NCBI GenBank assembly: GCA_949752795.1
Contig: OX457057.1
Coordinates: 6,190,632-6,254,631, forward strand
Length of the DNA stretch: 64,000 nucleotides
Source: Hyperoodon ampullatus
Lineage: Eukaryota > Chordata > Mammalia > Artiodactyla > Ziphiidae
Direction: 5' to 3'
The notes beneath the pieces are model-generated. The model did not search any database. It was not told where the DNA came from and was given only the letters and a program-made list of their open reading frames with translations. Positions 12,547 to 24,885 of the stretch are shown here, piece after piece (position 1 is the stretch's first letter; each line of letters starts with the position of its first letter). Both the position numbers and the translations under genes were made by a program.

Positions 12547-12759
12547 GGCTTCCCTGGTGGCACAGTGGTTGAGAGTCCGCCTGCCGACGCAGGGGACACG
12601 GGTTCGTGCCCCGGTCCGGGAAGATCCCACATGCCGCGGAGCAGCTGGTCCCGTGAGCCATGGCCGCTGAGCCTGCGCGTCCGGAGCCTGTGCTCCGCAA
12701 CGGGAGAGGCCGCCACAGTGAGAGGCCCGCGTACCACCAAAAAAAAAAAAAAGTTTAAA
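12547..12759 (+). repeat. CHR-type SINE, short form
   Basis: Sense copy with a long, nearly perfect TSD (aaaagtgtgttatgttag) at 12,529-12,546 and 12,760-12,777. The terminal A-tract and intact TSD indicate a young insertion. Confidence 0.92.
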
Positions 12760-12777
12760 AAAAGTGTGTTATGTTAG

Positions 12778-14639
12778 GTTTGATAGTCGATAGGTCACAA
12801 ATAACCTCAAAGCTCAGGGGTCAAACACGACTATAAAAAAATCCAGTGAAGGTGGCTCTCCTACAATCCTCCACTAGTAACTCAGGGATCTTGTCTGTTC
12901 CCATCTCCCATCTCTGCCATCTAGAAGTTCTTTGTTAATAGCCCCTGAGAATGGGAGAGAAAGGGTGCAGAGAGCTCACACCTGCTCTTAAATGCTTTGA
13001 ACTGATAGTAACCAATAGCTTCCACTCACATTCCCATTGGCTAGGACTCAGTCACATGACCCCACCCTACCACAAGGGATGCTGGGAAATATAGTCTTTC
13101 TGGGTCCCCAGTAAGAAGAAATGGCGTGGTGAATGTTTTCTAACATTCTCTAGGTCCTGTGTACATTGAAAACAATTGTCTTCATTGTATTTAATTGTAT
13201 TAAGACCTATCAGGAGACATACAAAACTCCGTAAAATCAACTCACTTTTGACTAAGACAAATAACTTTGCTCATGATGAAACCTGGATCTTCTGTGGATG
13301 AAAGTTTTCCTCTAGCCAGTTCTCTACTTTTACAATTGCTTACTTCTAAGTCTGACCCAAAGCAAGAAGCTTGGTCCTGCACAGGTAGAGGCCAATGACT
13401 CAAGACTGTCTTTAGATGACCACAAGCAACAAATGGGGCCACTATGATTTGTACATTTGCATGTGTGAACATCTTGGTGGCTAAAGGATGGGGAACACAT
13501 GTTTCCAAGGAGTTCTCCAGCACCTGAAAGAAGCAGAATGCTTGCAATAGTTAACTGCCTTATAAAAGTTGAAAGCTGTATAAAGCAAAAAAATTAAAGT
13601 TCTTTAAATTTTAATACTTATTTTAAAAGTCTAAACAAGTACCCAGCAATTAAAAAACCCCACGCTTAATAAAAACACGCCTCTGCAGGAGAAGCATTTG
13701 TTCCTTGGCGGGATTATGCTGACAACAGTCATAAACTCAGCCCTAGAGAGTGGTTTGCTTCCCCGAGCCATGGTGCTGCCTGGAGTTGAAGCTGAAGAAG
13801 ACCAGTGATGAAAACCAGGTTGACATAGTAAACAGAGCCCATGCGGGTCTTTAAGAGACGCCTGAGTGTAAGACGTGAATATTCTTTTAAAATTGTTCAG
13901 TATGAGCAATGGTGAGATTTCACTGCTCTGCAGACTCATGTGACTCATGCTAAAGGGTAGTCACATTTATGAGATCAGGAAGCTATCATTTTATCTCCAA
14001 GCACAGTTCACAGAAGGAAATAGCCAGTGGCAAATGGAGCAAGAGATTTGTGTAAACCAGTAGAAAGATTTTGTAGCAAAATATTTTTCGTAACATATAA
14101 AAAGCCAGGAGCTGCAGGTACCCACGCAGGAGAAAATGAGGTTGGAGGTATGGCCTGGCCACACCGGAATGGGTGGATGTCATCCTGAGCTCGGAATGCA
14201 GAAGTCAATCCATTGGGATGGTAAGTCTGGTTCTTGAGATTATGCAGATAGAGACCCATCCAGTTTCAGGAGAGGAACCCAGCGGGTGTGGTACCTTGCG
14301 GCACTCTCAGGGGATGCCTGGCCCCTTGTGAGAACTCTTTAGGACAATGGTACACAGAGGAGGTAGGCATTGCAGGCACCAAGTGGTATAAATTTGCACA
14401 GTTAATTGGGAGAAAACTTTTAAGCAGAGAAGCAGCAAAGCATAGAATCCTCTGAGCTCTCGCTATGCCCTGGAGAGGTGAGCTTAGGGCAGGTATAATA
14501 GGACTGGGAGCCTCATGGAAGGGGCCCCGAGACAGGGACCCTGTCCCATTGACACCCAGATATTCACAGGGAATGGGGCAGGGAAATGTCTAGGAGATTT
14601 TGTGACAATGGACCTTTCTGGTTGAAGAAATGGCCTTGT
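12778..14639. other. Unassigned intergenic DNA
   Basis: No gene or confidently recognised repeat. Short open frames on the minus strand around 13,240-14,260 show no known motif. Confidence 0.5.
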
Positions 14640-14761
14640 AGGGAATTCCCTGGCAGTCCAGTGGTTAGGACTCGGTGCTTAAAGTGCCATGGCCCAGGGT
14701 TCAATCTCTGGTCGGGGAACTAAGGTCTTACAAGACACACAGTGTGGGGAAAAAAAAAAAA
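14640..14761 (+). repeat. tRNA-Glu-derived SINE, older short subfamily
   Basis: Starts 'agggaattccctggcagtcc', has a B-box-like 'gggttcaatctctggtcggg' and ends in an A-tract. This resembles the older CHR subfamily with a 'gaattccctgg' start. Confidence 0.8.
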
Positions 14762-15559
14762 AGATCTGTTTTATTCCTTCTCTATATTATAATTAGGCCA
14801 TTATGCTGACTGATTGAAATTAGTTACTTTACCTGTGAATGTCATCAGGAGAATGAAGGGGCATGGGATCTGTTTGGGCTGAGAATTTGAGAATCACTGG
14901 TGTCAAGGAACAAACAAGGAGCTCTAGAGAGAGAAGATAATTAAGAGATCTTTTGCTGGGCTTGCTATCTAAAAACCTAGTGATCTTGGGCAAGTTACTT
15001 CTTCTCTCCAGACCTGGGTTCCTAGTTTTTGACGTGCTGAGGCTATACAACATCATCTTGTAGAAACTTCCCATTTGGGACTTTGTGATACACAAGTGGA
15101 GTTGTCTGCAAGCCCCAAAGCCATTGGCTGTGATTGAAATACAATTAAAAATAGATCTGGAAGTAACTTTTAAAAGCAATTTAAAATGTTAAATATGGTA
15201 TACAAGACCTCTTGAAACATATGACTGAAAACTTTACATTCTCAGTTTTTCAACAAACACCTTGAATGTTGTTTTCCAAGAGAGAATTCTTATAACAAAT
15301 AAGCAGAGTGTCTGAAGACTGATTACATCTCTAGGATTCCCTGGAGATGCCAATTCCAGTTGTTTCCAAAACAAAGAATCCTCTCTGCTCGCCTGCCCTG
15401 AAAGATGACTTCACCCCAGTTCCTCAGAGTGGTTAGCAAAAGTCCTTATGACCTCCAGAAGCCCCTCTCACCAGCCTCTGGAATTTTCTGTGTGGAAAGG
15501 AGTCAGCAAATTGCTTTATGAACTTCTCCAGTGAGGCTTCTTAGAGGAAGCAACCGGAC

Positions 15560-16141
15560 GTGGCCCAGTTTCACTGGTGAGACTGAAGCAGGAGATAGAT
15601 GGGCCCCAGGCTGAGCAGCTGGAGTTTGTCCCTTGTGGACAGATCCACCAAGATAAAGACAATAGCAGGAGAGAGGAGAAGCTGAGCCCTGCCCAGATAA
15701 GAGAGAAAGAGACCGCATATCCCTCATTCTCGAAGTCAAGGAGCCCTTCCCAACTACACATGCTCAGAAAGGCTCCTTGGAGGTCAAAAGGGAGGGGGAA
15801 CCAGACCACAGTAGGTGATGTCAACCTACCCATAGGCCTCTTTGCTAGAGTCCACCTTGGCTAAGAGATGTGTGCACACCCAGGGGAGGACCCTGAGATA
15901 AACCAAATACAGACTCAGGACCAGGCAAAGCAAGATGATCTGTCAAAGGAAGAAATGCCCCATATAAGTGATTCAAACTACCACGAGGGCTCGACTCTCT
16001 CTCTAAGCCCACCCCTGTGTCTATCCACACGGACCCTTTTTCCTCCTAATAAGTACTTTACTTGTTTCATTCCTTTCCGTCTCTTTGTTGGAATTCATTT
16101 CTACAAAGCTGACAGGCCAGGGGTCTTATCACTGGCCACTG
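15560..16141 (+). repeat. LTR-like block upstream of a tRNA-Glu-like sequence
   Basis: This unassigned stretch has a TATA-like 'ccatataag' near 15,960 and an AATAAG-type poly(A) candidate near 16,048, followed by a T-rich region, the spacing of an LTR U3-R-U5. No TG...CA termini or TSD were fixed, so the endpoints are arbitrary and the assignment is weak. Confidence 0.3.
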
Positions 16142-16213
16142 TCCCTGGTGGTCTAGTGGCCAGGATTCAGCGCACTCACTGCCACGGCCTGACTTCAGTC
16201 TCTGGCCAGGGAA
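16142..16213 (+). pseudogene. tRNA-Glu(CTC)-like pseudogene
   Basis: A 72-base tRNA-Glu-like sequence. The acceptor stem tccctgg (16,142-16,148) pairs perfectly with ccaggga (16,206-16,212), and an A-box-like 'tggtctagtggccagg' and a CTC anticodon context ('gcgcactcactgcc') are retained. The T-stem is damaged ('ctgacttcagtctctgg' in place of a paired stem), so it is unlikely to be a working tRNA. Unlike the SINE copies here it lacks an A-rich tail and the 5' 'ggga(c/a)tt' leader. Confidence 0.55.
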
Positions 16214-19194
16214 CTGAAATGCTGCTTCAAGGCCACTCGAGATCAAGACCGGAAGCAGATACAGTCTTGGCTAGTTTGGGGCTCAAGCTGTGTCCCAAGC
16301 CGAGCGGGCTCGTCACCTATCTCTAGCTGCCCAGAGGCAGACCTCAAGGTTATTAAATTGGCTGCTTCCAAAATGTCGGCCGTCGAGTAAAGAATCTAAT
16401 CTTATTTGAACGAGACAACTGCTGCTGGTCAGGTGCCTCCTGAATGGGTAAGGCTGACCCTCTGAGCCGCGTGAAAAAACAAGTTTAATGGCGTAAAAAC
16501 AATCTCTTCAAGAACAAGAACAACGTGGGCTGTGTTGAGGCCAGAAGCGGAATTTCGCTCAGCGGGAGCAACCGTTTTCACCAGAGAAAGGATGATGGGA
16601 CTCTTGAGGGCGGTTTCCAAGAAACAGAAAAAGAGTCCCAATGCAAGTTGGATAACTAATGAGGTGTCTGTCTGTTGGCAGCTGAAATGTTGGGCCCAAG
16701 TGTAGCTGTAAAGATGGGCGGGATGAATGCGCTGTAAGAGGCGGATTCACTGAAGGGGAAAGCAAAGCAGTTTAATTGATACCAAGCGACTCAAAAACGG
16801 GGATGATCGTGATGGGAGGGTGGAGTGGAGATTTGTGGAGGTGGGAGGGTCCCAGTGCACCCCGGTTGGTCAAGTTTAAATGAAGACAAAGCCCTTTGCA
16901 TCCAAACCCTGATTGCGGATACAATGCTACAACGAGTGATGCTCGGAGAGTTGTAACTTTTGTTCCGCTGAGGTTCGAAAGCACCTGACTGATGTTGTTT
17001 GGGAATATGAGAAGTCGGGAGACAATACTTTAAATTGTGGGAAAAAAAAAAAACAAGCAATGAAGAGCCCAAAGTTATCCAGAAATCTTTCAGTTCTACT
17101 GCCCTATAAATTATTGAGGGAAACTATTTAATAGGACCCTTCCAAGCTCGTAATTACTTCAAAGATCTTTCTTTAGTCACAAGACGTCTTGGGACTTGGT
17201 TCTAAATCACAGCTCGATGTTAAAACGTCTCAGTGATGCGTGAACACAGTAATGCAAGGGAGAAGACACTGTGCTTCACTCCTCTCCGTCACACAGAAAG
17301 AACACTGAGTACTTGCACTGGATGTTTTGTTTTAAAGGACTGTGCTGGGTTTTTTGCTCTGGAAACTTATTCTAATTACAAAAGGAGCACATGCGCAGTG
17401 TAAAACAACCCCACAAAGAGTACTGAAGTGGCTGAATTAAAAGGTTAATGTTGCTTGTCCCACCCCAATACCACTGCCCAAGGGTAGACAGACAGTATTG
17501 TAGTTCAGTGTAGATCATTCCAGACCCTTTCTTTGCATATACAAACTACGTGAACATGTACCTCTTTTTCCTCTAAGTTTCTGGATAGAAAATTAAGAGC
17601 AACATTTAAGCATTCCTTTCTCTTGAGCTGTTTTTGACAGCTAAGTGATAGTTTGAACCATGATCTAAACCAGAAGGCTTTCTCTCAGGAAATCATCCTG
17701 CTAAATGCCAGGTGTTAGTCAGAGCCTCATTTTTTTACCTTTTGGGGGAAGTCTAAAAGGAAATATGGAGGAGCAATATCACTTAAAACTAGAAGGACAA
17801 AAGGGACGAACCCTAACCATCCAAAACTCACAGGAGCTTGGCTTCTCAACGTATGGTCACAGTTCCATCTGCCCAGAAGCACCAGGTTGCTTGTTAAACG
17901 TGCCAACCCAGATGTAGTGAATCAGAATCTCTGGGGGAATAGTAACAAGCATTTTTAAAAAGCATGCCAATTGGACCCGAGTCACACCAAAGGGTGAAAA
18001 CTGTTGTCCAGGAGAGCAGAAGAAAGAAGAAGAAAAAATCCCTGTCTCTGTTCCCTGGGGCTTATTTCAGGCCACCCAGTGGCAAAGAAAACATCAAGGC
18101 CCAAAGATGGGAACAGGGACCCAAGGGGTCTCATAGCCTTGGCCAGCCAACGTGCAGGCTGAAATCAAATGCAAGGGTGAGGCCTCTTATGCAGAGGAGT
18201 TGAGGGTTTCCAGTGCTAGACTAAGTACTTTTTGATGTTCTAAATCAATCCCTATCAGTTCACAAGTGGGGAGTATTGAGAAGCGAAAATGTGCTAAGTA
18301 TCATGGGGGGCCAACAGACTTATTTAGAGACAAAAGACAAACATAAGTGACACAATATTGAACAGTGTAAGCCACTGTACAATTAGGAGCTAAATAATGT
18401 GACCTGGACAAGCAAGCTCAGAGGAGACAGATGAAGGTTAGAGAAGTAAGACAAAACTTCAAGAATTGGCAGGATTTGAATACATCACTGGGAAAGGCAG
18501 TGAACCAGGAAAGAGCAGCATATATTCACAGACAAGTGTGGTTCCGGGGTTATGGGATCAGATCACACCAGCTGAAGAGGGCAATGAATCTGAGTGGACA
18601 GCGGGAAGGTGATGGAGGACCCAGAAAATTAGGCAGAAAGTTTAGGTTTCATGATGGGAGAAATGGCCATAGATACTTTCATTAGATATTTAGGAAGTGT
18701 TAGTCCATCTGTGCTGCAAGGACAGATCATTTTGTACCGATGGACACCCCTGTAGAAGCAACTAATACTTACCTCCCAAATCTCTGTGGGTTCCTAAGTG
18801 TGATCGAAGTTTTCCTTGGTGATTCACCAAGCAAGGAGCAGCGCTGGAGAAAAAATCAAGGATTTTGGTTTTGGACTTGATAACTTTGAGGTGCCTATTG
18901 GATGTCTAAGTGGAGAATTCAAGTGGGCAGTTGGATATAAATGTCTAAAGAATGGGGAGATATCACAAGGGGAGAAGATCGGGTAGAGATAGTATGTAGC
19001 TGGTGATCAGTGCATCAGGGACCCTCTCAGTTTGCCCTGCCCCACTTCCACTGGTTAGCAGCAGAATGCTACCTGAAAGTGTATCTGCTCCCTTGTTCAA
19101 ACCATCTCCAAATACCAAAATCCAAATCTCTGAACATGGCTAAGCCCCAGGTCCCTGTCACTAACTCTCAGCCATATGTTTTTACTTAGTTGTC
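16214..19194. other. Unassigned intergenic DNA
   Basis: No gene seen. Patches (for example near 17,340-17,640 and 18,820-18,990) look like ancient interspersed repeats by composition, but I cannot name the families. Confidence 0.4.
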
Positions 19195-19432
19195 TTGCCA
19201 AAATGTTTAACTCAATGATAATGAAAATACTACATGTCAAAATTCGTGGGATGCATCTGAAGTCATGCTTAGAGAAATGCTTATATTAGGAGAGGAACAG
19301 CCAAAACATCAACAACCTAATTATTAATGTCAAGAAGTTAGTAAACAAATAGCAAATTAAACCCAAAGAAAGTTGAAGGGAGGGCATAATATAGATAAAA
19401 GCAAAAATTAATGAATTAGAAAGTAAGCATAG

Positions 19433-19666
19433 GGACTTTCCTGGTGGTCCAGTGGATAAGACTCTGCACTCCCAATGCAGGGGGCCTGGATTCAATCCCT
19501 CCTCAGGGAACTAGATCCCACATGCATGCCACAACTAAGAGTTTGCTTGCCACAGCTAAGGAGCCCTCGTGCTGCAATTTAAGGAGCCATTGAACTGCAA
19601 CTAAGGAGCCTGCCTCCCACAACTAAGACCCGGTGCAGCCAAATAAATAAATATTAAAACAAAAAA
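19433..19666 (+). repeat. CHR-type SINE, intermediate-length subfamily
   Basis: Starts ggactttcctggtggtccag. The body is built of 'ctaaggagcc' units and ends in AAATAAATAAAT. The TSD agaaagtaagcatag (19,418-19,432) reappears at 19,667 with one change. Confidence 0.88.
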
Positions 19667-19792
19667 AGAAAGTAAGCCTAGAGAGGATCAAAAAAATGGG
19701 TTATTTGAAGAGACTAATTGATAACCCCCTGGCAAGACTGATTAAGAAAAAAGAAAGACCGAATAATTTATATCAGGAATGAAAAATGGGAC

Positions 19793-20201
19793 TGTATTAG
19801 TCTGCTGGGGCTGTCACAATGTAGTACCACTGACAAGGTGGCTTAAACAACAGAAATTTATTTTCTCAGTCATGGAGGCTAGAAGTCCAAGATCAAGGTG
19901 TCAGCAGGGTTGGTTCCAGGGCAAGATCTATTCCAGGTCTCTCCCCTTGGCATGTAGATGGCCATATTCTCCCTGTGTCTTCACATGGTCTTCCTTCTGT
20001 GGTGTCTCTGTTCTAATCTTTTCTTCTTATAAGGACACCAGTCATATTGGATTAAGGACCACCCGTATGACCTCATTTTACCTTAATTACCTCTTTTAAA
20101 GGCCCTATCTCTAGAGACAGTCACATTCTGAGGTATTATGGGTTAAGACTTCAATATATGAATTTGGGGAGGGAAGAGGAGACACAATTCAGCCCATAAT
20201 A
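19793..20201 (+). mobile_element. Solo LTR of an ERVL/MaLR-like element
   Basis: A 409-bp unit beginning 'tgtattagtctgctggggct' and ending 'cagcccataata' with a TG...(C)A-like pattern. It is flanked on both sides by the 5-bp target copy gggac (19,788-19,792 and 20,202-20,206). The sequence matches a widespread mammalian repeat ('ggcttaaacaacagaaattt', 'cttataaggacaccagtcat') whose exact family name I do not assign. No internal retroviral genes adjoin it, so it is a recombined solo LTR. Confidence 0.7.
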
Positions 20202-20643
20202 GGGACATTACTACAGACCTTATAGACATCAAAAAGGTCATAATAGGATATTATAAACAAACTTGTGCCAAAAAAATATTTTAATTAAGATGAAGTGGAC
20301 AATTTCCTTGGAAAACACATATTCCCAAACAATCACAAAAAGAAATGGAAAATCCAAATAGCCTACAATTATTAAGAAATTGAATTAAGAATTTTAAATT
20401 TTTCCACAAAGAAAATTCCAGGCCCAGCTGTCTCACTGGTGAGTTCATCTAAACAGTTAACAAGAATATAATGCCAATATTACCCAAATTCTTCTTGGAA
20501 ATAGAAAAAAAAAAAGAGGAGAGAGAAGCACCCTTTAATCCATTTTACGAGGTCAGCATGACATTGAAAGCAAAACCTGATAAGACATTTTTAAAAGGGA
20601 AACTTACAGATTAATCTCTCTTAAGCAAAATATTAGCAAGGCA

Positions 20644-20919
20644 GGGACTTCCCTGGTGGTCTAGTGGTAAAGAATCCACCTTCCAATGCAAGGTACATGG
20701 GTTCGATCCCTGGTAGGGAAACTAAGATCCCACATGCCGTGGGGCAGCTAAGCCCACATGCCACAACTAGAGCCCGTGTGCCACAACTACAGAGCCCACA
20801 CGCTCTGGAGCCCATGCACCACAACTAGAAAGAAGCCCATGCACTACAATGAAGAGCCCGCATGCTGCAACTAAGACCTGACGTAGACAAAAATAATAAA
20901 TAAATAAATAAATATTTTG
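20644..20919 (+). repeat. CHR-type SINE, long form
   Basis: Starts gggacttccctggtggtcta, has 'gggttcgatccctggtaggg', the 'ccacaactagagcccgtg' repeated body units, and ends AATAAATAAATAAAT. Confidence 0.88.
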
Positions 20920-20985
20920 AAAAAGATCTGTAAGTCCTGTACATCATGAAACATTAATGAGAGAAATTTTAAAAGACCTAAATAA

Positions 20986-21022
20986 ATGGATATATATATG
21001 TATATGTGTATATATATATATA
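20986..21022. repeat. (TA)n-rich simple repeat
   Basis: Run of TATATATG/TATATATA units. Confidence 0.9.
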
Positions 21023-21564
21023 GGTATATAAAATGTTCATATATTGGATATTGCAAATATTTCAATCCTTCCAGATCAATCTATCATTTTAAAATCCCAA
21101 AGTTTAAAAATCCCAGTTTTTAAAATAAATATATATTATGGCTATTGAAAGACTGATTCTTAAACATGCACAATAAATGTCCATGAACAGTCAGAAAAAT
21201 TTTAAGGAAGCACAAATTTGGAGAACTTACTCCACCAGATGTAGACTTACAATAAAGCTATGTGCACATATAGGCTAATGGACCAATTGAACAGAATACA
21301 GTCCAGGAACAGACCCCACATATGACATTTTATTTGTGCCAAAGATGGCACTGTAGAATAGTAAGGAAAGGACATTCTCAATAAATGGTGTTCAGTCAAG
21401 CAGATATTCATATGAAAAAAATTAAGCTTGGCACTTACCTTATACTAAAAGTGAAGTCAATTCTTGATAAATTGTAGGCCTATACACAGAAGATCAAAAA
21501 TAAAATTTCTAGAAGATAACATAGGAGAATATATTTATAACCTTAGGTAAAGAAAGATTTCTTA

Positions 21565-23704
21565 AGTTTTGGAAGTCCTAGCCACGGCAATCAGAGAAGA
21601 AAAGGAAATAAAAGGAATCCAAATTGGAAAAGAAGAAGTAAAACTGTCACTGTTTGCAGATGACATGATACTATACATAGAATATCCTAAAGATACCACC
21701 AGAAAACTACTAGATCTAATCAATGAATTTAGTAAAGTTGCAGGGTAGAAATTAATACACAGAAATCCCTTGCATTCCTATACACTAACAACAAAGGATT
21801 GGAAAGAGAAATTAAGGAAACAATCCCATTTACCATTGCAACAAAGAATAAAATACCTCAGAATAAACCTACCTATGGAGGCAAAAGACCTGTATGCAGA
21901 AAACTATAAGATACTGATGAAAGAAATCAAAGATGACACAAACAGATGGAGAGATATACCATGTTCTTGGATTGGAAGAATCAATATTGTGAAAATGACT
22001 ATACTACCCAAAACAATCTATAGATTCAATGCAATCCCTATCAAATTACCAATGGCATTTTTCACAGAACTAGAACAAAAAATTGCACAATTTGTATGGA
22101 AACACAAAAGACCCCGAATAGCCAAAACAATCTTGAGAAAGAAAAACGGAGCTGGAGGAATCCAGCTCCCTGAGCTCAGACTATATGACAAAGCTACAGT
22201 AATCAAGACAGTATGGTACTGGCACAAAAACAGAAATATAGATCAATGGAACAGGATAAAGTCCAGAGATAAACCCACACACCTATGGTCACCTAATCTA
22301 TGACAAAGGAGGCAAGAATATACAATGGAGAAAAGAGAGTCTCTTCAATAAGTGGTGCTGAGGAAACTGGAGAGCTACATGTAAAAGAATGAAATTAGAA
22401 CACTCTCTAACACCATACACAAAAATAAACTCAAAATGGATTAAAGACCTAAGTGTAAGGCCAGACACTATAAAACTCTTAGAGGCAAACATAGGCAGAA
22501 CACTCTTTGACATAAATCGCAGCAAGATCTTTTTTGACTAACATCCTAGAGTAATGAAAACAAAAATAAACAAATGGTATCTAATGAAACTTAAAAGCTT
22601 TTGCACAGCAAAGGAAACCATAAACAAGATGAAAAGACAACCCTCAGAATGGGAGAACATATTTGCAAATGAAACAACTGACAAAGGATTAATCTCCAAA
22701 ATATACAAACAGCTCATGCAGTGCAAATAACCCAATCAGAAAATGGGCAGAAGACCTAAATAGACATTTCTCCAAAGAAGACATACAGATGGGCAGGAGG
22801 CACATGAAAAGATGCTCAACATCACTAATTATTAGAGAATTGTGAATCAAAATAATACAATGAGGTATTGCCTCACACTGGTCAGAATGGCCATCATCAA
22901 AAAATCTTCAAACAATAAATGCTGGAGAGGGTATGGAGAAAAAGGAACCCTCTTGCACTGTAGGTGGGAATGTAAATTGATACAGCCACTATGGAGAACA
23001 GTATGTAGGTTCCTTAATAAACTAAAAATAGAACTACCATATGACCAGTAATACCACTACTGGGCATATACCCAAAGAAAACCATAATTTAAAAAGACAC
23101 ATACTCCCCAATATTCACTGCAGCCCTATTTACAATAGCCAGGACATGGAAGCAACCTAAGTGTCCATCAACAGAGGAATGGATAAAGAAGAAATGGTAC
23201 ATATATACAATGGAATATTATTCAGCCATAAAAAGGAACGAAACTGGGACATTTGTAGAGACGTGGATGGACCTAGAGACTGTCATACAGAGTGAAGTAA
23301 GTCAGAAAGAGAAAAACAAATATTGTATATTAACGCACATATGTGGAATCTAGAAAAATGGTATAGATGATCTTATTTGCAAAACAGAAATAGAGACACA
23401 GACTTAGAGAACAAAAAACATATGGATAACAAGGGGGAAAGGGGCGATGGGATGAACTGGGAGATTGGGATTGACATATACACACTACTATGTATAAAAT
23501 AGATAACTAATGAGAACCTACAGTATAGCACAGGAAGCTCTACTCAGTGCTCTGTGGTGACCTAAGTGGGAAGGAAATCCAAAAAGAGGGGACATATGTA
23601 TACGTTTAGCTGATTCACTTTGATGTACAGTGGAAACTGTACAGTAGAAACACAACATGGTAAAGCAACTATACTCCAATAAAAATTAATTTAAAAATAA
23701 AATA
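21565..23704 (+). mobile_element. 5'-truncated younger L1, sense
   Basis: Begins inside the RT domain of ORF2 ('gttttggaagtcctagccac' equals the ...VLAT-AIREE part), retains the FADDMI catalytic motif (about 21,655-21,675) and runs through the ORF2 C-terminus and 3' UTR to an A-rich tail at about 23,680-23,704. An intact 177-codon stretch remains at 21,770-22,303, but stops elsewhere disable it. The flanks are an unusually long near-repeat of 69 bp (21,496-21,564 and 23,705-23,773, 3 mismatches). Confidence 0.85.
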
Positions 23705-23827
23705 AAAAATAAAATTTCTAGAAGATAACATAGGAGAATATGTTCATAACCTTAGGTAAGGAAAGATTTCTTACATAGGACACCAAAAAAAAAGAAAAAA
23801 AAAAAAAAAGAAAGAAAGAAATTGGTG

Positions 23828-23880
23828 ATTTGAACATCTTACAGGAAAAACCCAAACGAAATTTTTGGCCAACCCAACAC
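23828..23880. repeat. Terminal half of a mariner-like MITE
   Basis: The stretch 'acatcttacaggaaaaaccc' followed by 'aaacgaaatttttggccaac' and 'ccaac' matches one end of the small cetartiodactyl mariner-derived MITE family as I know it. The mirror-image left half is missing, replaced by an A/GAAA-rich tract. Confidence 0.5.
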
Positions 23881-24521
23881 ATTAAAATTAAGAATTTGCA
23901 AAAGGTTTAAATATAAATACAAAACAAATTCTTATAAATCAGCTTATAACCCAATAGAAATATGGGGAAAATGTTTGATCAGGTACATTACAGAGGAGAT
24001 ACTGAGATGACTAATGAACATATGAAGAGATGCTCAGCCTCATTAGTCACAGGGAAATGTAAATTAAAACCACCATTGTACACCCGACGGCTAAAAGTAA
24101 AAGACAAACAATACCAAATTGTGCTAAGTATGTAAGCAATACACACTGCCGTTAGGAGTGCACATTTGTACACCTTTTGGAAAACTGTTGAGATTATCTA
24201 CTAAAGGTCAACATATATTTGCCCTGAAGTGCCATTTCTGAATATATACCGAAAAGAAATGCGTGCATATGTATACCAAAAACATGTATTACCGTGTCCA
24301 AGTAGCATTATTATAATAACCCTAAAATTGAAACAGCCCACATGTCTGTCAACAGCAGGATGGATTAATACCTTAGGATATATCCACACATTACAACACT
24401 GAAAATGAACCAGAGCCACGTGGACGACTTTCAAAATCAAAATGATCATCAACAACAGCAACAAAAACCCAGATACAAAAGAACACATACTTCTGATCTT
24501 ATTTACACAAAGTTTTTTTTT

Positions 24522-24724
24522 TTTTTTTTTTGCGCTATGCGGGCCTCTCACTGTTGTGGCCTCTCCCGTTGCGGAGCACAGGCTCCGGACGAGCAGGCTC
24601 AGCGGCCATGGCTCACGGGCCCAGCTGCTCCGCGGCATGTGGGATCTTCCCGGACCGGGGCACGAACCCGTGTCCCCTGCCTCGGCAGGCGGACTCCCAA
24701 CCACTGCGCCACCAGGGAAGCCCC
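24522..24724 (-). repeat. CHR-type SINE, short form
   Basis: Antisense copy with TSD aaagttttttttt at 24,509-24,521 and 24,725-24,737. Very close to the family consensus suggested by its neighbours. Confidence 0.92.
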
Positions 24725-24751
24725 AAAGTTTTTTTTTAAAAGGCGGAACTA

Positions 24752-24885
24752 GGGAATTCCCTGGCGGTCTAGTGGTTAGGACTCGGTGCTCTCATTGCTG
24801 GAGCCCCAGGTTCAATCCCGCTTCTGAGAACTAAGATCCTGCAAGCCGAGCATCTCAGCCAAAAACAGAAGAAAAGAAAGAAGAA
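24752..24885 (+). repeat. tRNA-Glu-derived SINE, older short subfamily
   Basis: Starts gggaattccctggcggtcta, ends in A/GAAA. The flanks ggcggaacta and ggctgaacta are a slightly diverged TSD. Confidence 0.85.

Larger units (their letters stand above)
19195..20640 (+). repeat. Old L1 fragment, sense, carrying a SINE and a solo LTR
   Basis: L1 ORF2 text is recognisable at about 19,260-19,790 (for example 'gggttatttgaagagactaa' and 'ctggcaagactgattaagaa') and resumes at 20,207-20,640. It is split by a SINE (19,433-19,666) and by an LTR (19,793-20,201), both with matching flanks, so both are younger than this L1. Confidence 0.65.
21030..24500 (+). repeat. Old L1 3' region, sense, split by a younger L1
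   Basis: Ancient L1 text lies at about 21,180-21,495 and again at about 23,774-24,480 (for example 'atgctcagcctcattagtca' and 'gccctatttacaat'-like counterparts near 24,300). The middle, 21,565-23,704, is a distinct, less diverged L1. Confidence 0.6.
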
